DNA from: Portunus trituberculatus
Taxonomy: Eukaryota > Arthropoda > Malacostraca > Decapoda > Portunidae
Assembly (NCBI RefSeq): GCF_017591435.1
Contig: NC_059293.1
Coordinates: forward strand, 22,131,089 to 22,195,088
Reading direction: 5' to 3'
Length of the DNA: 64,000 nucleotides
A model generated the notes under the pieces. That model searched no databases. It worked only from the letters and a program-made list of their open reading frames with translations, and was not told the DNA's origin. Of this stretch, positions 48,050 to 63,869 are shown piece after piece (position 1 is the first letter of the stretch; every line of letters begins with the position of its first letter). The translations under genes and the position numbers were made by a program.

Positions 48050-49819
48050 AGAGATCCCAAAATGTTTTATAAATTCATTAATGGTAAATTAAAGAAAAAA
48101 GAAACAGTTGATAAATTAAAGGTTGGAGATTATATATATGAAGATACAAGTGTCATTGTTGAAAAATTGAATGAGAATTTCTGCAAAGTATTCACAGAAG
48201 AAACACAATTCAATCGACGGATGTTACCTGTGACAAGATGGATGCAAGAAATTATAGTAACAAAGAGTGACATTGCAAAAGTTTTGAGTCAATTAGATGT
48301 TAACAAGGCAATGGGACCAGATGGTGTGTCTGGAAGAATGTTAAAAGAATGTCAAGAGCAGTTGCTAGATCCAATTTTAGATTTAACAAGAACATCTATC
48401 AACACGGGACAGGTGCCAGTAGAATGGAAAAGGGCAAATGTAGTACCAATTTACAAAAGTGGATGTTGCATGGAACCATTGAATTATAGACCTGTTTCTT
48501 TGACCAGCATTATGTGTAAGATATGTGAAGAAGTGATCAAAAGCAAGTGGTGTGAGTTCCTGGAAAACAAAGAAATACTAAGTGAGAAACAGTTTGGCTT
48601 TAGAAAAGGGAAATCGTGTGTATCAAATTTGCTATGTTTCTACTCAAGAGTGGTCGATATTTTACAAGAGAGGGATGGATGGGTTGATTGTGTATACCTA
48701 GACTTAAAAAAAGCATTTGATAAAGTACCACATAACAGATTGATGTGGAAGTTAAGTAGTATCGGAGGAATAAGGGGAAATCTGACGGAGTGGATGAGAA
48801 ATTATTTGACAGGTAGAGAAATGAGGACGGTAGTGAAGGGAGTGAAGTCAGAGTGGAGGAAGGTAACCAGTGGAGTTCCCAAGGTTCGGTGCTTGGTCCC
48901 ATCATGTTCCTGATCTATATAAATGACATGCCAGAGGGAGTGAGAAGTTATATGAATATGTTTGCAGATGATGCAAAGATTATGAGGAGAGTGAGGAATA
49001 TGCATGACTGTAATATACTGCAGAAGGACTTGGACAAAATATATGAATGGAGCAGGACGTGGCAAATGGAATTCAATACCAACAAAAGCTGTGTAATGAG
49101 AATGGGTAGAAGTAAATATAGACCATATAAAGACTACCAGCTGAGAGGGAAGACTGTAATTGAAGTCAGTGAAGAAAAAGACTTGGGAGTGACTGTACAG
49201 AGTAATCTGTCTCCAGAAAAGCACATTAATAGAATATTTGGAAAAACGTATAGCATGCTCCAAAGTATAGGATGGGCATTTAATTACCTAGATGGGAACA
49301 TGATAAAGAAAATACTGACCACCCTGATTAGGCCACAGTTGGAATATGCATCAGTAATTTGGTCACCATACATGAAGAAACATGTCAAGAAACTGGAAAG
49401 AGTACAGAGGTTAGCAACAAGAATGATACCAGACTTTAAGGAGGTATCGTATGAGGAGAGGTTAAATAGGCTGGAATTAAGCAGGTTGGAAGAAAGAAGA
49501 GTCAGAGGGGATATGATAACAATGTTCAAAATAGTACATGGAGTGGACATATTGGATAGGGAGAATCTGATCACAATGGCATCCACTAATTACCTAAGAG
49601 GACACCCAAAGAAAATACTGAAAGATTCCTGCATGAGCGACATCAAGAAGTATAGCTTCCCATATCGGAGCATTGATGCATGGAACAAACTAAGCGTGAA
49701 TGTGGTGTGTGCGGCGAGTGTCAGTCAAATGAAGGAAAAATTGGACAAGTGTGGACAAAGAGACAGGACATAGAGAGCTACGGCTCAGGCCCTGTAATCA
49801 CAAATAGGTAAATAGGTAA

Positions 49820-49820
<1 letters not shown>
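48050..49820 (+). mobile_element. CR1/L2-like LINE A (5'-truncated, frameshifted)
   Basis: The reverse-transcriptase frame begins FYKFINGKLK at 48062 and includes ANVVPIYKSG, NYRPVSLTS, FGFRKGKSCVSNL and VYLDLKKAFDKVPH (first catalytic block). A one-base loss in a C run near 48885 shifts the frame, and the rest continues from ~48853: GSVLGPIMFLIYINDM, then FADDAK (catalytic YADD-type box as FADD), thumb and C-terminal region to the TAG at 49771. It lacks the endonuclease. The 3' end is AGGTAAATAGGTAAATAC followed by (AC)n. Confidence 0.9.

Positions 49821-49900
<80 letters not shown>
49821..49900 (+). repeat. (AC)n microsatellite between LINEs A and B
   Basis: 40 AC units joining the 3' end of one LINE to the 5'-truncated start of the next. 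Confidence 0.95.
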
Positions 49901-49901
<1 letters not shown>

Positions 49902-51987
49902 CCTATAAAAATAGAAGGTACAACTACGGTAAAACAAATTTTGCTGAATTAAAGAAATACTTTGAACAGGTAGACAGGACTGAATTTTACATATTGGAAA
50001 AAACTGAAGACAAATGGAATATCTTAATGGAGAAGTATAATGAAGGAATAATGAAACATGTGCCAATCAAGAAAACAGATAAGCCTAGACACAAGGAGTG
50101 GTTTAACAGATGTGAGTTAGCAAGGATGGAAAGAGAGAAAAACCTGGACTAGAAGGAGAAGAAATAGAAGACCAAATCATTGGTTAGACTATGCCCGGAA
50201 AAGAAACGTGTACGTCATGATTCAAAGAATGGAACAGAAGAACTAAGAGAAGGATATAGTGGATAATTGTAAGGACCAGCCAAAATTGTTTTACAGATAT
50301 GTAAATGGCAAGCTGAAAAACAAAGGAGATATAAGCAAACTAACATACAATAATGAAACATATGAAGACCTAGAAGATATGGCAGGAGTAATGAACAACT
50401 GCTTCAAGTCAGTCTTTACCAGAAAAAGCAACTTCCAATGTCAAACCCCAGAGTCAGTAGAAGAAGTAAGGTAAAATAATGAAAGAACAAGATTAAAGGA
50501 AACTGGATTGTAAAGAAATGCAGTCACCAGTTAGCAGATAAAGTCCACAACATCATTAGAAGTTCCCTAACAGAGGGTAAAATACCAACAGATTGGAAAA
50601 GAGCAGATACTGTACCTGTATTCAAAGGGAGAAATATGGAGGATCCATTAAACTACAGACCATTAAACTACAGACCAGTGTCATTGACAAGTGTAATAAC
50701 TAGTAGAAATATGTGAAAGTATACGCAATTAAGAAGAAATGGGTAGAATATCTGGAGGAGAAAGGTATGTTGACAGATAGTCAGTACGGATTCAGAATAG
50801 GAAGATCAAGTGTCACAAATTTAATAAGCTTCTACCCAAGAATGGTTGACATAGTGCAAGAACGTGAAGGATGGGTGGACTTAGATCTAAATAAGGCATT
50901 TGACAAGCTCCTGCATAAAAGGTTACTGTGTAAACTTGAACAAAATCAAGGACTAAAGGGAGGTCTTCTGAAATGGATGGCTGACTTTCTAAAAGACAGA
51001 GAAATGAGAACAATTACAAAAGATAAAAAATCGGCCTCGAAGAGTCTTAAATGGAATTCCACAGGGGTCAGCATTAGCAATAATAATGTTTGCAGTATAT
51101 ATGAACAATATACCCAAAAATAAACACAGTTACATCAATGTGTTTGCAGATGATGCTAAATTAATGAGGAGGGTGAATAGAAAAGAAATTTGTGGAATAT
51201 TGTGGATTGCGGAATGGTCACTCACATGGAAAATTAAATTTAATAACAAAAAGTGCAGTGTATTAGAATTTGAAAAGAGAAAAAGAAGGCTGAAAGGAGT
51301 TTACTCAATGGGGAATGAAGAAATTAAGAAGTCTGAAGAAAAAGACCTAGGAGTAACCAATGTGGATAACTTGTCACCAGAAAAGCATATAAATAGAATT
51401 AAAGGAAATGCCTATGAACTTTTGAGAAATATAAAGGTAGTATCCACTTACATAGATGAAGATATGATAAAAATAACTGTTAACGACTCTAATACGCCCA
51501 AAATTAGAATATGCAGCTACATTATGGTCACTGAACAAAAAGAAACACGTAAGGAAACTAGAGAGAATACAGAGGGCAGCAACAAAGCTTCCCCCAAGTT
51601 TAAGTGAACGGTCATATGAAGAAAGGCTACGAATACTAGATCTTACAACTTTACTACAGAGAAGGGAAAGAAGAGATCCAATAGCAGTGTACAGAGCGAT
51701 GAATGGACTGGAAAAATGAGACAGAGAAGACTTACTAATCGGGGACAACAGTGATACAAGAGGACATGGAAAGAAATTAAGAAAAGACAACTGCAGGAGA
51801 GATATCAAGAAGTTCAGCTTTCCACAAAGATGTGTAGAGATGTGGAACAGTTCAGATAAGAGAGTCGCTGAAGCAAGGAAAATCAATAAGTTCAAAGAAA
51901 TGTTGGATTTGCATAGATATGGAGACGGGACAGCACGAGCATACCTCTTTTTCCTGTATGCTACAACTAGGTAAATACAACTAGTTA

Positions 51988-51988
<1 letters not shown>
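49901..51988 (+). pseudogene. CR1/L2-like LINE B, heavily mutated
   Basis: It starts in the linker upstream of the reverse transcriptase (YNYGKTNFAELKKYFEQ) and runs through LFYRYVNGKLKNKG, YGFRIGRSSVTNL, LDLNKAFDKLLHKR and FADDAKLMRRV to a 3' end AGGTAAATACAACTAG. Many stops and frameshifts are present, for example around 50474-50713, and part of the fingers region is unreadable. It is the most decayed of the three same-orientation copies. Confidence 0.85.

Positions 51989-52039
<51 letters not shown>
51989..52039 (+). repeat. (AC)n microsatellite between LINEs B and C
   Basis: 25 AC units. Confidence 0.95.
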
Positions 52040-54652
<2,613 letters not shown>

Positions 54653-54788
54653 GTACAATAGTGGTCACTCCGAGTTAGGAATGCTGATATTTTACTGCCA
54701 TGTATTTAGCATTCCTAGCACCCCTGTAAAATCAATTTCAGTCCCCTGGGGGTGCAAGTACTTCAGCTTAAGAAATGCTGTTATAGAT

Positions 54789-55309
54789 ATTTTTTTCTTT
54801 TTTTTTTAAATTGGTAATGATATTATTATGATATTCCTAACATTATAATGGGTCTCAACAAACTCAACAGAAGAGACAAAGAAGAGTATTGTGATGTGTT
54901 AGATAGGGGTTCAGTAATTGTGGGACTAGAGAAGCTAGGAAGATCAAATATAGTCATGACACAGGTAGCCACGACTCCTTCAGTTAATGAATTCCTCTTC
55001 AACATACACAATCACAACACTCTTTTCTTAATGTTATGCTTGCCAGGACATATTATAATGTCAAGACAATTAAATATGTTAAAATTTTTGGATAGATAAT
55101 TCCCATCTGTACCAACAAAAGACAGTATTCACCAGAGTGTTGCGTCCTGCAGCTACTGTCTTGGCTCACAAGGCTCCGTTGAGGTGTGGTGAGGTGCTCC
55201 ACTTATGGAAGTCTCACAAGGTTTCTTACGCTTGGTCTCCACGTTACCACCTGTGGGCAAACAATACATCAATACTCCTGCTGCTTTATGAATGTGTTTG
55301 ACTCAATCC
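54789..55309. other. Intergenic with a possible - strand terminal exon
   Basis: On the - strand GTTTGCCCACAG is followed by a frame beginning GNVETKRKKPCETS and ending EPCEPRQ-stop (about 55256 to 55162). It looks like a C-terminal exon, but no partner or family was found. The remainder shows nothing. Confidence 0.2.
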
Positions 55310-56041
55310 ATAACATAACATAACATAACATAACATAACATAAATAATAGGATAACAAAGGGCCACCAAGGCCCATCTAGGTTATCCTGTATCAATTGCA
55401 CAGCGACCTCGTCATCAGTACTTAAAGATACACTTACAAGTACACAATACATTATATACTGATTCTAAATATTTGGCCCATTAACAGGGCTAAGTCCTGC
55501 AGCGAATTCCTCTACAATCTGTGATCCCCATACATGGGGATCATGTCTTGTTTAACTATAGTAAATTTCTTATAAAAACTATCATGCAGCGCTATACATA
55601 ATTATAAATCTAATAAATTTAAGTGCTTGTCTAATCTGTTTTTAAACATTGTCAAACTAGTGCTATTTACAACCCTCTCTGGCAATGCATTCCAGAAGTC
55701 TACCACCCTATGACTAAAGAAATATTTTCTTATATCTAACCTGCAGCCTTGCTTTCTAATCTTCCTGCCATGATTTCTAGTCCTACTTCCCTCCTCTAAG
55801 GTAAAGAAAGATCTCACATCTATGTAGTTTGTATCTGAGAACATTTTAAATAACTCTATCATATCCCCTCTTATACATCTCTCTAATGAAAACATGTTTA
55901 ATTCCTTTAATCTATCTCTATACTCCAGGCACTTTAATGCTGGTATCATCCTAGTTGCTCTTCTCTGAACTGTTTCTAGCATGTTGATATCCTGCCTATA
56001 ATGGGGTGACCAGGCCTGTATGCAATACTCTAAATCCATAG
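55310..56041 (-). mobile_element. CR1/L2-like LINE family D, copy D1
   Basis: A 5'-truncated 3' end. The - strand frame has LEYCIQAWSPHYRQDINMLE, ATRMIPALKCLEYRDRLKEL, RDMI-type GDMIELFKMF, FFSHRVVDFWNALPERVV and a stop near 55605, followed by ~260 bases of 3' UTR and a (TTATG)n tail (55310-55344 on the + strand as ATAAC units). It lacks the catalytic domains. It is useful as an outgroup for D2 and D3. Confidence 0.9.
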
Positions 56042-56550
56042 TTTAGAAATTAACCAACCTTAACACTGCAACATTACACAGCATGGAAGGCACATCAGAA
56101 AACATTTCTATGCACACTCAAAAAAGGAAAACAATTAAAAAGAGTAGATTGTGCAATTTTTAGCCAGTACAGTGTATAAACATCTGGGAGTCTGTAAAGA
56201 TATGATAAATAGTAGCTGTAGGAGAGTTAATCCTGAGGCAGCATAAGACAGATAACATAAGAAAAAAAAAAAACTAGTTACTGTTTTACCTTTCTTTTCA
56301 ATTGAGACAATTTTAAAAGTGTCAAAAATCTGATAAGGCCCAAATAAAAAAATGTGACCGCAGATTTGTTTATACATATACTGTAGGTCGTGTCCCAGAG
56401 AATCAAATGTTAAAAGGAAATGTTTGTAATGAAAAACATGAAAAGGTAAATACATGTTCCTTATCACGTGCGCGACAAATGACTGCAAGGCTCTGAATCA
56501 GGAGTTAATCACGATAATTCGATGGTCGCTGAGGGGAACATGGAGTTTAA
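56042..56550. other. Spacer between LINE copies D1 and D2
   Basis: Unique AT-rich sequence. No gene seen. Confidence 0.4.
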
Positions 56551-58156
56551 TGTTATAACATATAACATAACATAACATAAATAATAGGATAACAAAGGGC
56601 CACCAGGGCCCATCTAGGTTATCCTGTACCAGTCGCACAGCGACCTCGTCATCAGTACTTAAAGATACACTTACAAGTACACAATACATTATATACTAAT
56701 TCTAAATATTTGGCCCATTAACAGGGCTAAGTCCTGCAGCGAAATCCTCTACAATTTGTGGTCCCCATACATGGGGATCATGTCTTATTTAACTATAGTA
56801 AATTTCTTATAAAAACTATCATGCAGTGCTATACATAATTATAAATCTAATAAATTTAAGTGCTTATCTAATCTGTTTTAAACATTGTCAAACTAGTGCT
56901 ATTTACAACCGTCTCTGGCAATGCATTCCAGAAGTCTACCACTCTATGACTAAAGAAATATTTTCTTATATCTAACCTGCAGCCTTGCTTTCTAATCTTC
57001 CTGCCATGATTTCTAGTCCTATTTCCTTCCTCTAAGGTAAAGAAAGATCTCACATCTATATAGTTTGTATCTGAGAACATTTTAAATAACTCTATCATAT
57101 CCCCTCTTATACATCTCTCAAATGAAAACATGTTTAATTCCTTTAATCTATCTCTATACTCCAGGCGCTTTAATGCTGGTATCATCCTAGTTGCTCTTCT
57201 CTGAACTGCTTCTAACATGTTGATATCCTGCCTATAGTGGGGTGACCAGGCCTGTATGCAATACTCTAAATGGGGCCTAACATTATATAAGCTACGCACC
57301 ACTTCCTTACTTTTATAACTAACATTTCTATTTATAAAACCCAGGATCCTATTTGCCCTATTTCTTGCTTCTAAACATTGCTTTGAAAATTTCATAGTCC
57401 TGTCTATCACTACTCCTAAATCCTTTCCTTCCTCTACTGCCTCTAGCCAACATCCCTCCATCTCATAGTTAAAGTTTGTGTTGTCTTTACCTAAATGCAT
57501 AACCTGACACTTATCAGAATTAAACTCCATCTGCCACCTGTCTGCCCATGCTATCAGCCTGTCCAGGTCTCGTTGTATTCTGTAATTGTCCTTTTCACCC
57601 TGTACTGCACATGCTATCTTAGTATCATCTGCAAACTTTGATACTTTGCTACTAATTCCTATATCTAAATCGTTAATGTACACCAAGAAAAGAAGAGGTC
57701 CTAGCACTGATCCTTGGGGTACCCACTAACCACTTCCTTCCACTCAGACATTGCCCCATTTAATACTACTCTCTGTTTCCTATCAGAAAGCCATTCACTA
57801 ATCCAATCAACTAACCTACCCCTATCCCATGTAGTCTCAATTTGTACACTAGCCTCCTATGCGGTACCTTATCAAACGCCTTGCTAAAATCTAGATATAT
57901 AACATCTATGCTATTTCCATCATCTAACTCCTTGGTAATATATTCTAAGATATCGAGCAAATTTGTAAGACAGGACCTCCCTGATCTAAAGCCATGTTGG
58001 GTATCTCTAATTAATCTATTCTCATTTAAATGCTCCCAAATACTACCCTTAATGATTTTCTCTAGTATCTTACATACTATACTAGTTAAACTGATCGGTC
58101 TATAATTATTCGCATCATCCTTCCTACCTTTATTAAATATTGGAGTAACATTAGCA
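56551..58156 (-). mobile_element. LINE family D, copy D2 (inverted arm)
   Basis: The - strand reads NVTPIFNKGRKDDANNYRP, HGFRSGRSCLTNLLD, VIYLDFSKAFDKVPHRRL, then GPLLFLVYINDLDI, FADDTKIACAV and the complete C-terminal region. It ends in a (TTATG)n tail at 56551-56583. Single-base losses in homopolymers (near 57717, 57823 and 56876) and a 3-base loss near 57118 separate it from D3. Otherwise the ~270 comparable residues are identical. The 5' end is truncated within the fingers region. Confidence 0.93.
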
Positions 58157-58624
58157 ATGTCAGTAAGTGTTGTGTGGCAACCAGCCCATGGCACCCAAAC
58201 ACAGCCAGCTCACACAGTTTTCACGCTAAGACACATCATGTTAAAACTATTCACACCGTCGCCACCGCTGCTATGTGCAATCTTTCTGTTCACTGCTTAG
58301 CTCACCTTCCAGACTTCATCCTCCTGTATTTTTGCCGCCCTTCCTCGCTGCGCCACCCAAACCCGTCACCAAACACACCAAGGATTCCACGTCCACGCCC
58401 AGGCAGTGGGCACCACAACACGCCCACATTACACTGCTTTCCCGATAAAGAACAAAGTACACACATTTCTTCCACTTTTCCTTCACCGCTACATGAAGTC
58501 TCCATCTGATGGCTTGTCACGTGACAACTGGGATGACGTCACGGTGACGGACTCAGCCACGGCCCCTGAAGAGACGGACGCATCCATAGAGGGGACAATG
58601 GGGTGGCGCGTCAGGTCAACTGAT
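58157..58624. other. Spacer with CRE and E-box motifs
   Basis: Unique sequence between the inverted LINEs. CACGTGAC at ~58518 is followed by GATGACGTCACGGTGACGG (~58531), a perfect TGACGTCA cAMP-response-type palindrome. Fragments near 58187 and 58554 resemble 62467 and the inverse of ~62030. No gene could be assigned. Confidence 0.35.
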
Positions 58625-60835
58625 GCAGTGTATCCCTTACAAAGATATAAGGCAGAGAAACAGGAAGCCATTATGGTGGACTCATGAGATAGGTAGCCAG
58701 ATCAGAGAGAAGAAGAGGGCATACAGAGAGTTGCAGAAAAGTGGGGAAGATGTAGATTTGATTAGGTACAGACAGGTCAGGGATGATTTGAGTAAGGTTA
58801 TAAAAAAAAGTAAAAGGCAGGCAGAGATAAAACTAGCTAGAGCTGGGAGTAAAGATCCCAAAAATATATATAGTTATTACAAGGTCAGTGATAAAAGAAA
58901 TAAGGATAGGATTGGACCACTCAGAAAAGATGGTGTAGTAGTGGATCAAAATGAAGACATAGTAGAATTATTGAATGAACAATTTTCTTCAGTATTTACT
59001 AGGAAAGAATAGGAAATCCTGTTACAAACAGTGCGACGAGTAGTTTAAGAGCTTTAGAAAATATTGATATAAAACCGGGAATTATTAGGAAATTTATTCT
59101 TGAACTAGACGATAGGAAAGCCAGTGGTCCTGATGAGCTACATGCCAGAGTACTTAGGGAGGGTGTAGACAGTATTTCTGAAGCACTTAAGTTAATCTTT
59201 GAAAGATCACTTAGGTTTGCTGAGATACCTCAGGACTGGAAGTTAGCTAATGTTACTCCAATATTTAAAAAGGTAGGAAGGATGATGCGAATAATTATAG
59301 ACCGATCAGTTTAACTAGTATAGTATGTAAGATACTAGAGAAAATCATTAAGGGTAGTATTTGGGAGCATTTAAATGAGAATAGATTAATTAGAGATACC
59401 CAACATGGCTTTAGATCAGGGAGGTCCTGTCTTACAAATTTGCTCGATATCTTAGAATATATTACCAAGGAGTTAGATGATGGAAATAGCATAGATGTTA
59501 TATATCTAGATTTTAGCAAGGCGTTTGATAAGGTACCGCATAGGAGGCTAGTGTACAAATTGAGACTACATGGGATAGGGGGTAGGTTAGTTGATTGGAT
59601 TAGTGAATGGCTTTCTGATAGGAAACAGAGAGTAGTATTAAATGGGGCAATGTCTGAGTGGAAGGAAGTGGTTAGTGGGGTACCCCAAGGATCAGTGCTA
59701 GGACCTCTTCTTTTCTTGGTGTACATTAACGATTTAGATATAGGAATTAGTAGCAAAGTATCAAAGTTTGCAGATGATACTAAGATAGCATGTGCAGTAC
59801 AGGGTGAAAAGGACAATTACAGAATACAACGAGACCTGGACAGGCTGATAGCATGGGCAGACAGGTGGCAGATGGAGTTTAATTCTGATAAGTGTCAGGT
59901 TATGCATTTAGGTAAAGACAACACAAACTTTAACTATGAGATGGAGGGATGTTGGCTAGAGGCAGTAGAGGAAGGAAAGGATTTAGGAGTAGTGATAGAC
60001 AGGACTATGAAATTTTCAAAGCAATGTTTAGAAGCAAGAAATAGGGCAAATAGGATCCTGGGTTTTATAAATAGAAATGTTAGTTATAAAAGTAAGGAAG
60101 TGGTGCGTAGCTTATATAATGTTAGGCCCCATTTAGAGTATTGCATACAGGCCTGGTCACCCCACTATAGGCAGGATATCAACATGTTAGAAGCAGTTCA
60201 GAGAAGAGCAACTAGGATGATACCAGCATTAAAGCGCCTGGAGTATAGAGATAGATTAAAGGAATTAAACATGTTTTCATTTGAGAGGAGATGTATAAGA
60301 GGGGATATGATAGAGTTATTTAAAATGTTCTCAGATACAAACTACATAGATGTGAGATCTTTCTTTACCTTAGAGGAAGGAAATAGGACTAGAAATCATG
60401 GCAGGAAGATTAGAAAGCAAGGCTGCAGGTTAGATATAAGAAAATATTTCTTTAGTCATAGAGTGGTAGACTTCTGGAATGCATTGCCAGAGACGGTTGT
60501 AAATAGCACTAGTTTGACAATGTTTAAAAACAGATTAGATAAGCACTTAAATTTGTTAGATTTGTAATTGTGTGTGGCGCTGCATGATGGTTTTAGTGGG
60601 AAGTTTACTATAGTTAAATAAGACATGGTCCCCATGTGTGGGGACCACAAATTGTAGAGGATTTCGCTGCAGGACTTGGCCCTGTTAATGGGCCAAATGT
60701 TTAGAGTTGGTATATGGTGTGTTGTGTACTTGTAAGTGTATCTTTGGGTACTGATGACGAGGTCGCTGTGCGACTGGTACAGGATGGCCTGGGTGGGCCC
60801 TGGTGGCCCTTTGTTGTCCTATTATTTATATTTAT
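58625..60835 (+). mobile_element. LINE family D, copy D3 with A-to-G hypermutated 3' end
   Basis: It starts in the pre-RT linker (IPYKDIRQRNRKPLWWTHE), with frameshifts near 59005 and 59270, then continues as one long frame to the stop at 60567. That frame has YLDFSKAFDKVPHRR, GVPQGSVLGPLLFLVYIND, FADDTK and FFSHRVVDFWNALPETVV. From 59246 it is the inverse of D2. Between 60555 and 60816 it differs from D2 by 27 A-to-G changes and one T-to-A. Copy D1 also has A at 26 of those sites. The tail lacks the (TTATG)n array. Confidence 0.93.
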
Positions 60836-60970
60836 GTAACTGGTCAAAGTAGTGTGATGAAAAGGCAGCTGTAGAGAGAGGTCACGCTCTGTCGGCACTG
60901 CGCTCAGCGAATGTTAAGGCAGAAAACAAGCTTCAGGATATTATTGCTGTGAACTTTTTAGGTGCTTACA
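60836..60970 (+). other. 5' flank of THAP exon
   Basis: No TATA box. Upstream sequence between the LINE end and the start codon. Confidence 0.3.
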
Positions 60971-61077
60971 ATGCCATACATGTGTTGTGTTCCAAAGTGC
61001 AATGGAAATTATCCAAACGGTCCGAAAGTGAGCGTCTTTTCCTTCCCACAACACAATGAAGAATTGGAGAAATGGGT

Positions 61078-61665
<588 letters not shown>

Positions 61666-61669
61666 AGTT

Positions 61670-62582
<913 letters not shown>

Positions 62583-62634
<52 letters not shown>
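62583..62634 (+). repeat. (AG)n microsatellite
   Basis: Perfect AG run. Confidence 0.95.
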
Positions 62635-62640
<6 letters not shown>

Positions 62641-62761
62641 AGGGGGAAGTATGAAGATGTATTAAATCGTACAACTTTACGTAGCAGTGCAATATTCATA
62701 ACGGTGGCATTTGAAAATGGCATGAATTAATTTCTTTCGGATTGACAAATAAACTGTGATA

Positions 62762-62783
62762 TGTGTGTGTGTGTGTGTGTGTT
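62762..62783 (+). repeat. (TG)n tail of SINE
   Basis: The SINE 3' tail reads (AC)n on the element strand. Confidence 0.9.
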
Positions 62784-63074
62784 TCACTGTTTTGATCTGC
62801 TGCAGTCTCTGACGAGACAGCCAGACGTTTCCCTACGGAACGAGCTCAGAGCTCATTATTTCCGATCTTCGGATAGGCCTGAGACCAGGCACACACCACA
62901 CACCGGGACAACAAGGTCACAACTCCTCGATTTACATCCCGTACCTACTCACTGCTAGGTGAACAGGGGCTACACGTCAAAGGAGACACACCCAAATACC
63001 TCCACCCAGCCGGGGAATCGAACCCCGGTCCTCTGGCTTGTGAAGCCAGCGCTCTAACCACTGAGCTACCGGGC
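62784..63074 (-). mobile_element. tRNA-Val-derived SINE
   Basis: The - strand starts GCCCGGTAGCTCAGTGG with a perfect A box (TAGCTCAGTGG). An anticodon arm CTGGC-TTCACAA-GCCAG reads CAC (Val-like), and a perfect B box GGTTCGATTCC follows. The acceptor 3' strand is not complementary, so it is not a functional tRNA. About 215 bases of tRNA-unrelated body follow, ending CAGCAGATCAAAACAGTG and an (AC)n tail. A second copy of the tail lies at 47719-47755. Internal pol III promoter is expected. Confidence 0.88.
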
Positions 63075-63100
63075 GTGTGTGTGTGTGTGTGTGTGTGTGT
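63074..63100 (+). repeat. (GT)n at SINE 5' end
   Basis: The SINE head abuts a GT array, so the element is flanked by the same dinucleotide on both sides. Confidence 0.9.
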
Positions 63101-63174
63101 CATCAGGCATTCTGTATGAACTAGTAAGCAAAACCTTTTCTCTGACTGGCGCCGTAGTGTGATTGACGAAATAA

Positions 63175-63177
<3 letters not shown>

Positions 63178-63242
<65 letters not shown>
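63178..63242 (+). repeat. (AG)n microsatellite
   Basis: About 32 AG units. Confidence 0.95.
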
Positions 63243-63246
<4 letters not shown>

Positions 63247-63726
63247 ACATTCACCTATCGGATGCTATCCCATCTATCCTTCACTGAATATCAGTCAGTC
63301 AGATATTGCAGCTATCAGTCTTACAGTTGAAAAATCCTCTAAAACTAGAAAATCCTGCCTCTTCCTTCAACAACATGAAATTGGCCAATCTTTGCAGGAG
63401 TCACGGCTGTCATTGCTTGCAAGCGCTCGACGAGGCAAATTTTAGGATGCTTTATTCATGGTAAATGTGTAGCACTTTCTTTGCCTTTCCTGTTCCTGCT
63501 TTTCCTCCTGCTTAATTAGACCTACTTGGAAGCAAATCGTTCATAATTGTTCTAATGAGGGGATAAGTGGACTGTAGGCGAGGAAATCATACTAACGACC
63601 ATGTTGAGTATTACTTACTAGCTGTACTGCATTCCACACTGCGCAGGAAATTCTAAAGAACATACCAGAGCGCGTCAAGCGAGACAGATACAGTACTACC
63701 TACGAACTGTTAAACAAAGAAGTATT

Positions 63727-63730
<4 letters not shown>
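63243..63730. other. Intergenic, no gene seen
   Basis: No motif recognised. Confidence 0.4.

Positions 63731-63790
<60 letters not shown>
63731..63790 (+). repeat. (AG)n microsatellite
   Basis: About 30 AG units. Confidence 0.95.
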
Positions 63791-63794
<4 letters not shown>

Positions 63795-63869
63795 ACAGCT
63801 GATCAGTGTTGTAAACAGGTGCCCAAATACAACGCTACGGATACTCGTATTCGTCACGTCTTGTGCAGA

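Noticed and set aside
63005..63074. Functional tRNA-Val(CAC) gene
   Set aside because: The A and B boxes and anticodon arm are good. The acceptor stem does not pair and the element continues into a SINE body whose tail recurs at 47.7 kb.
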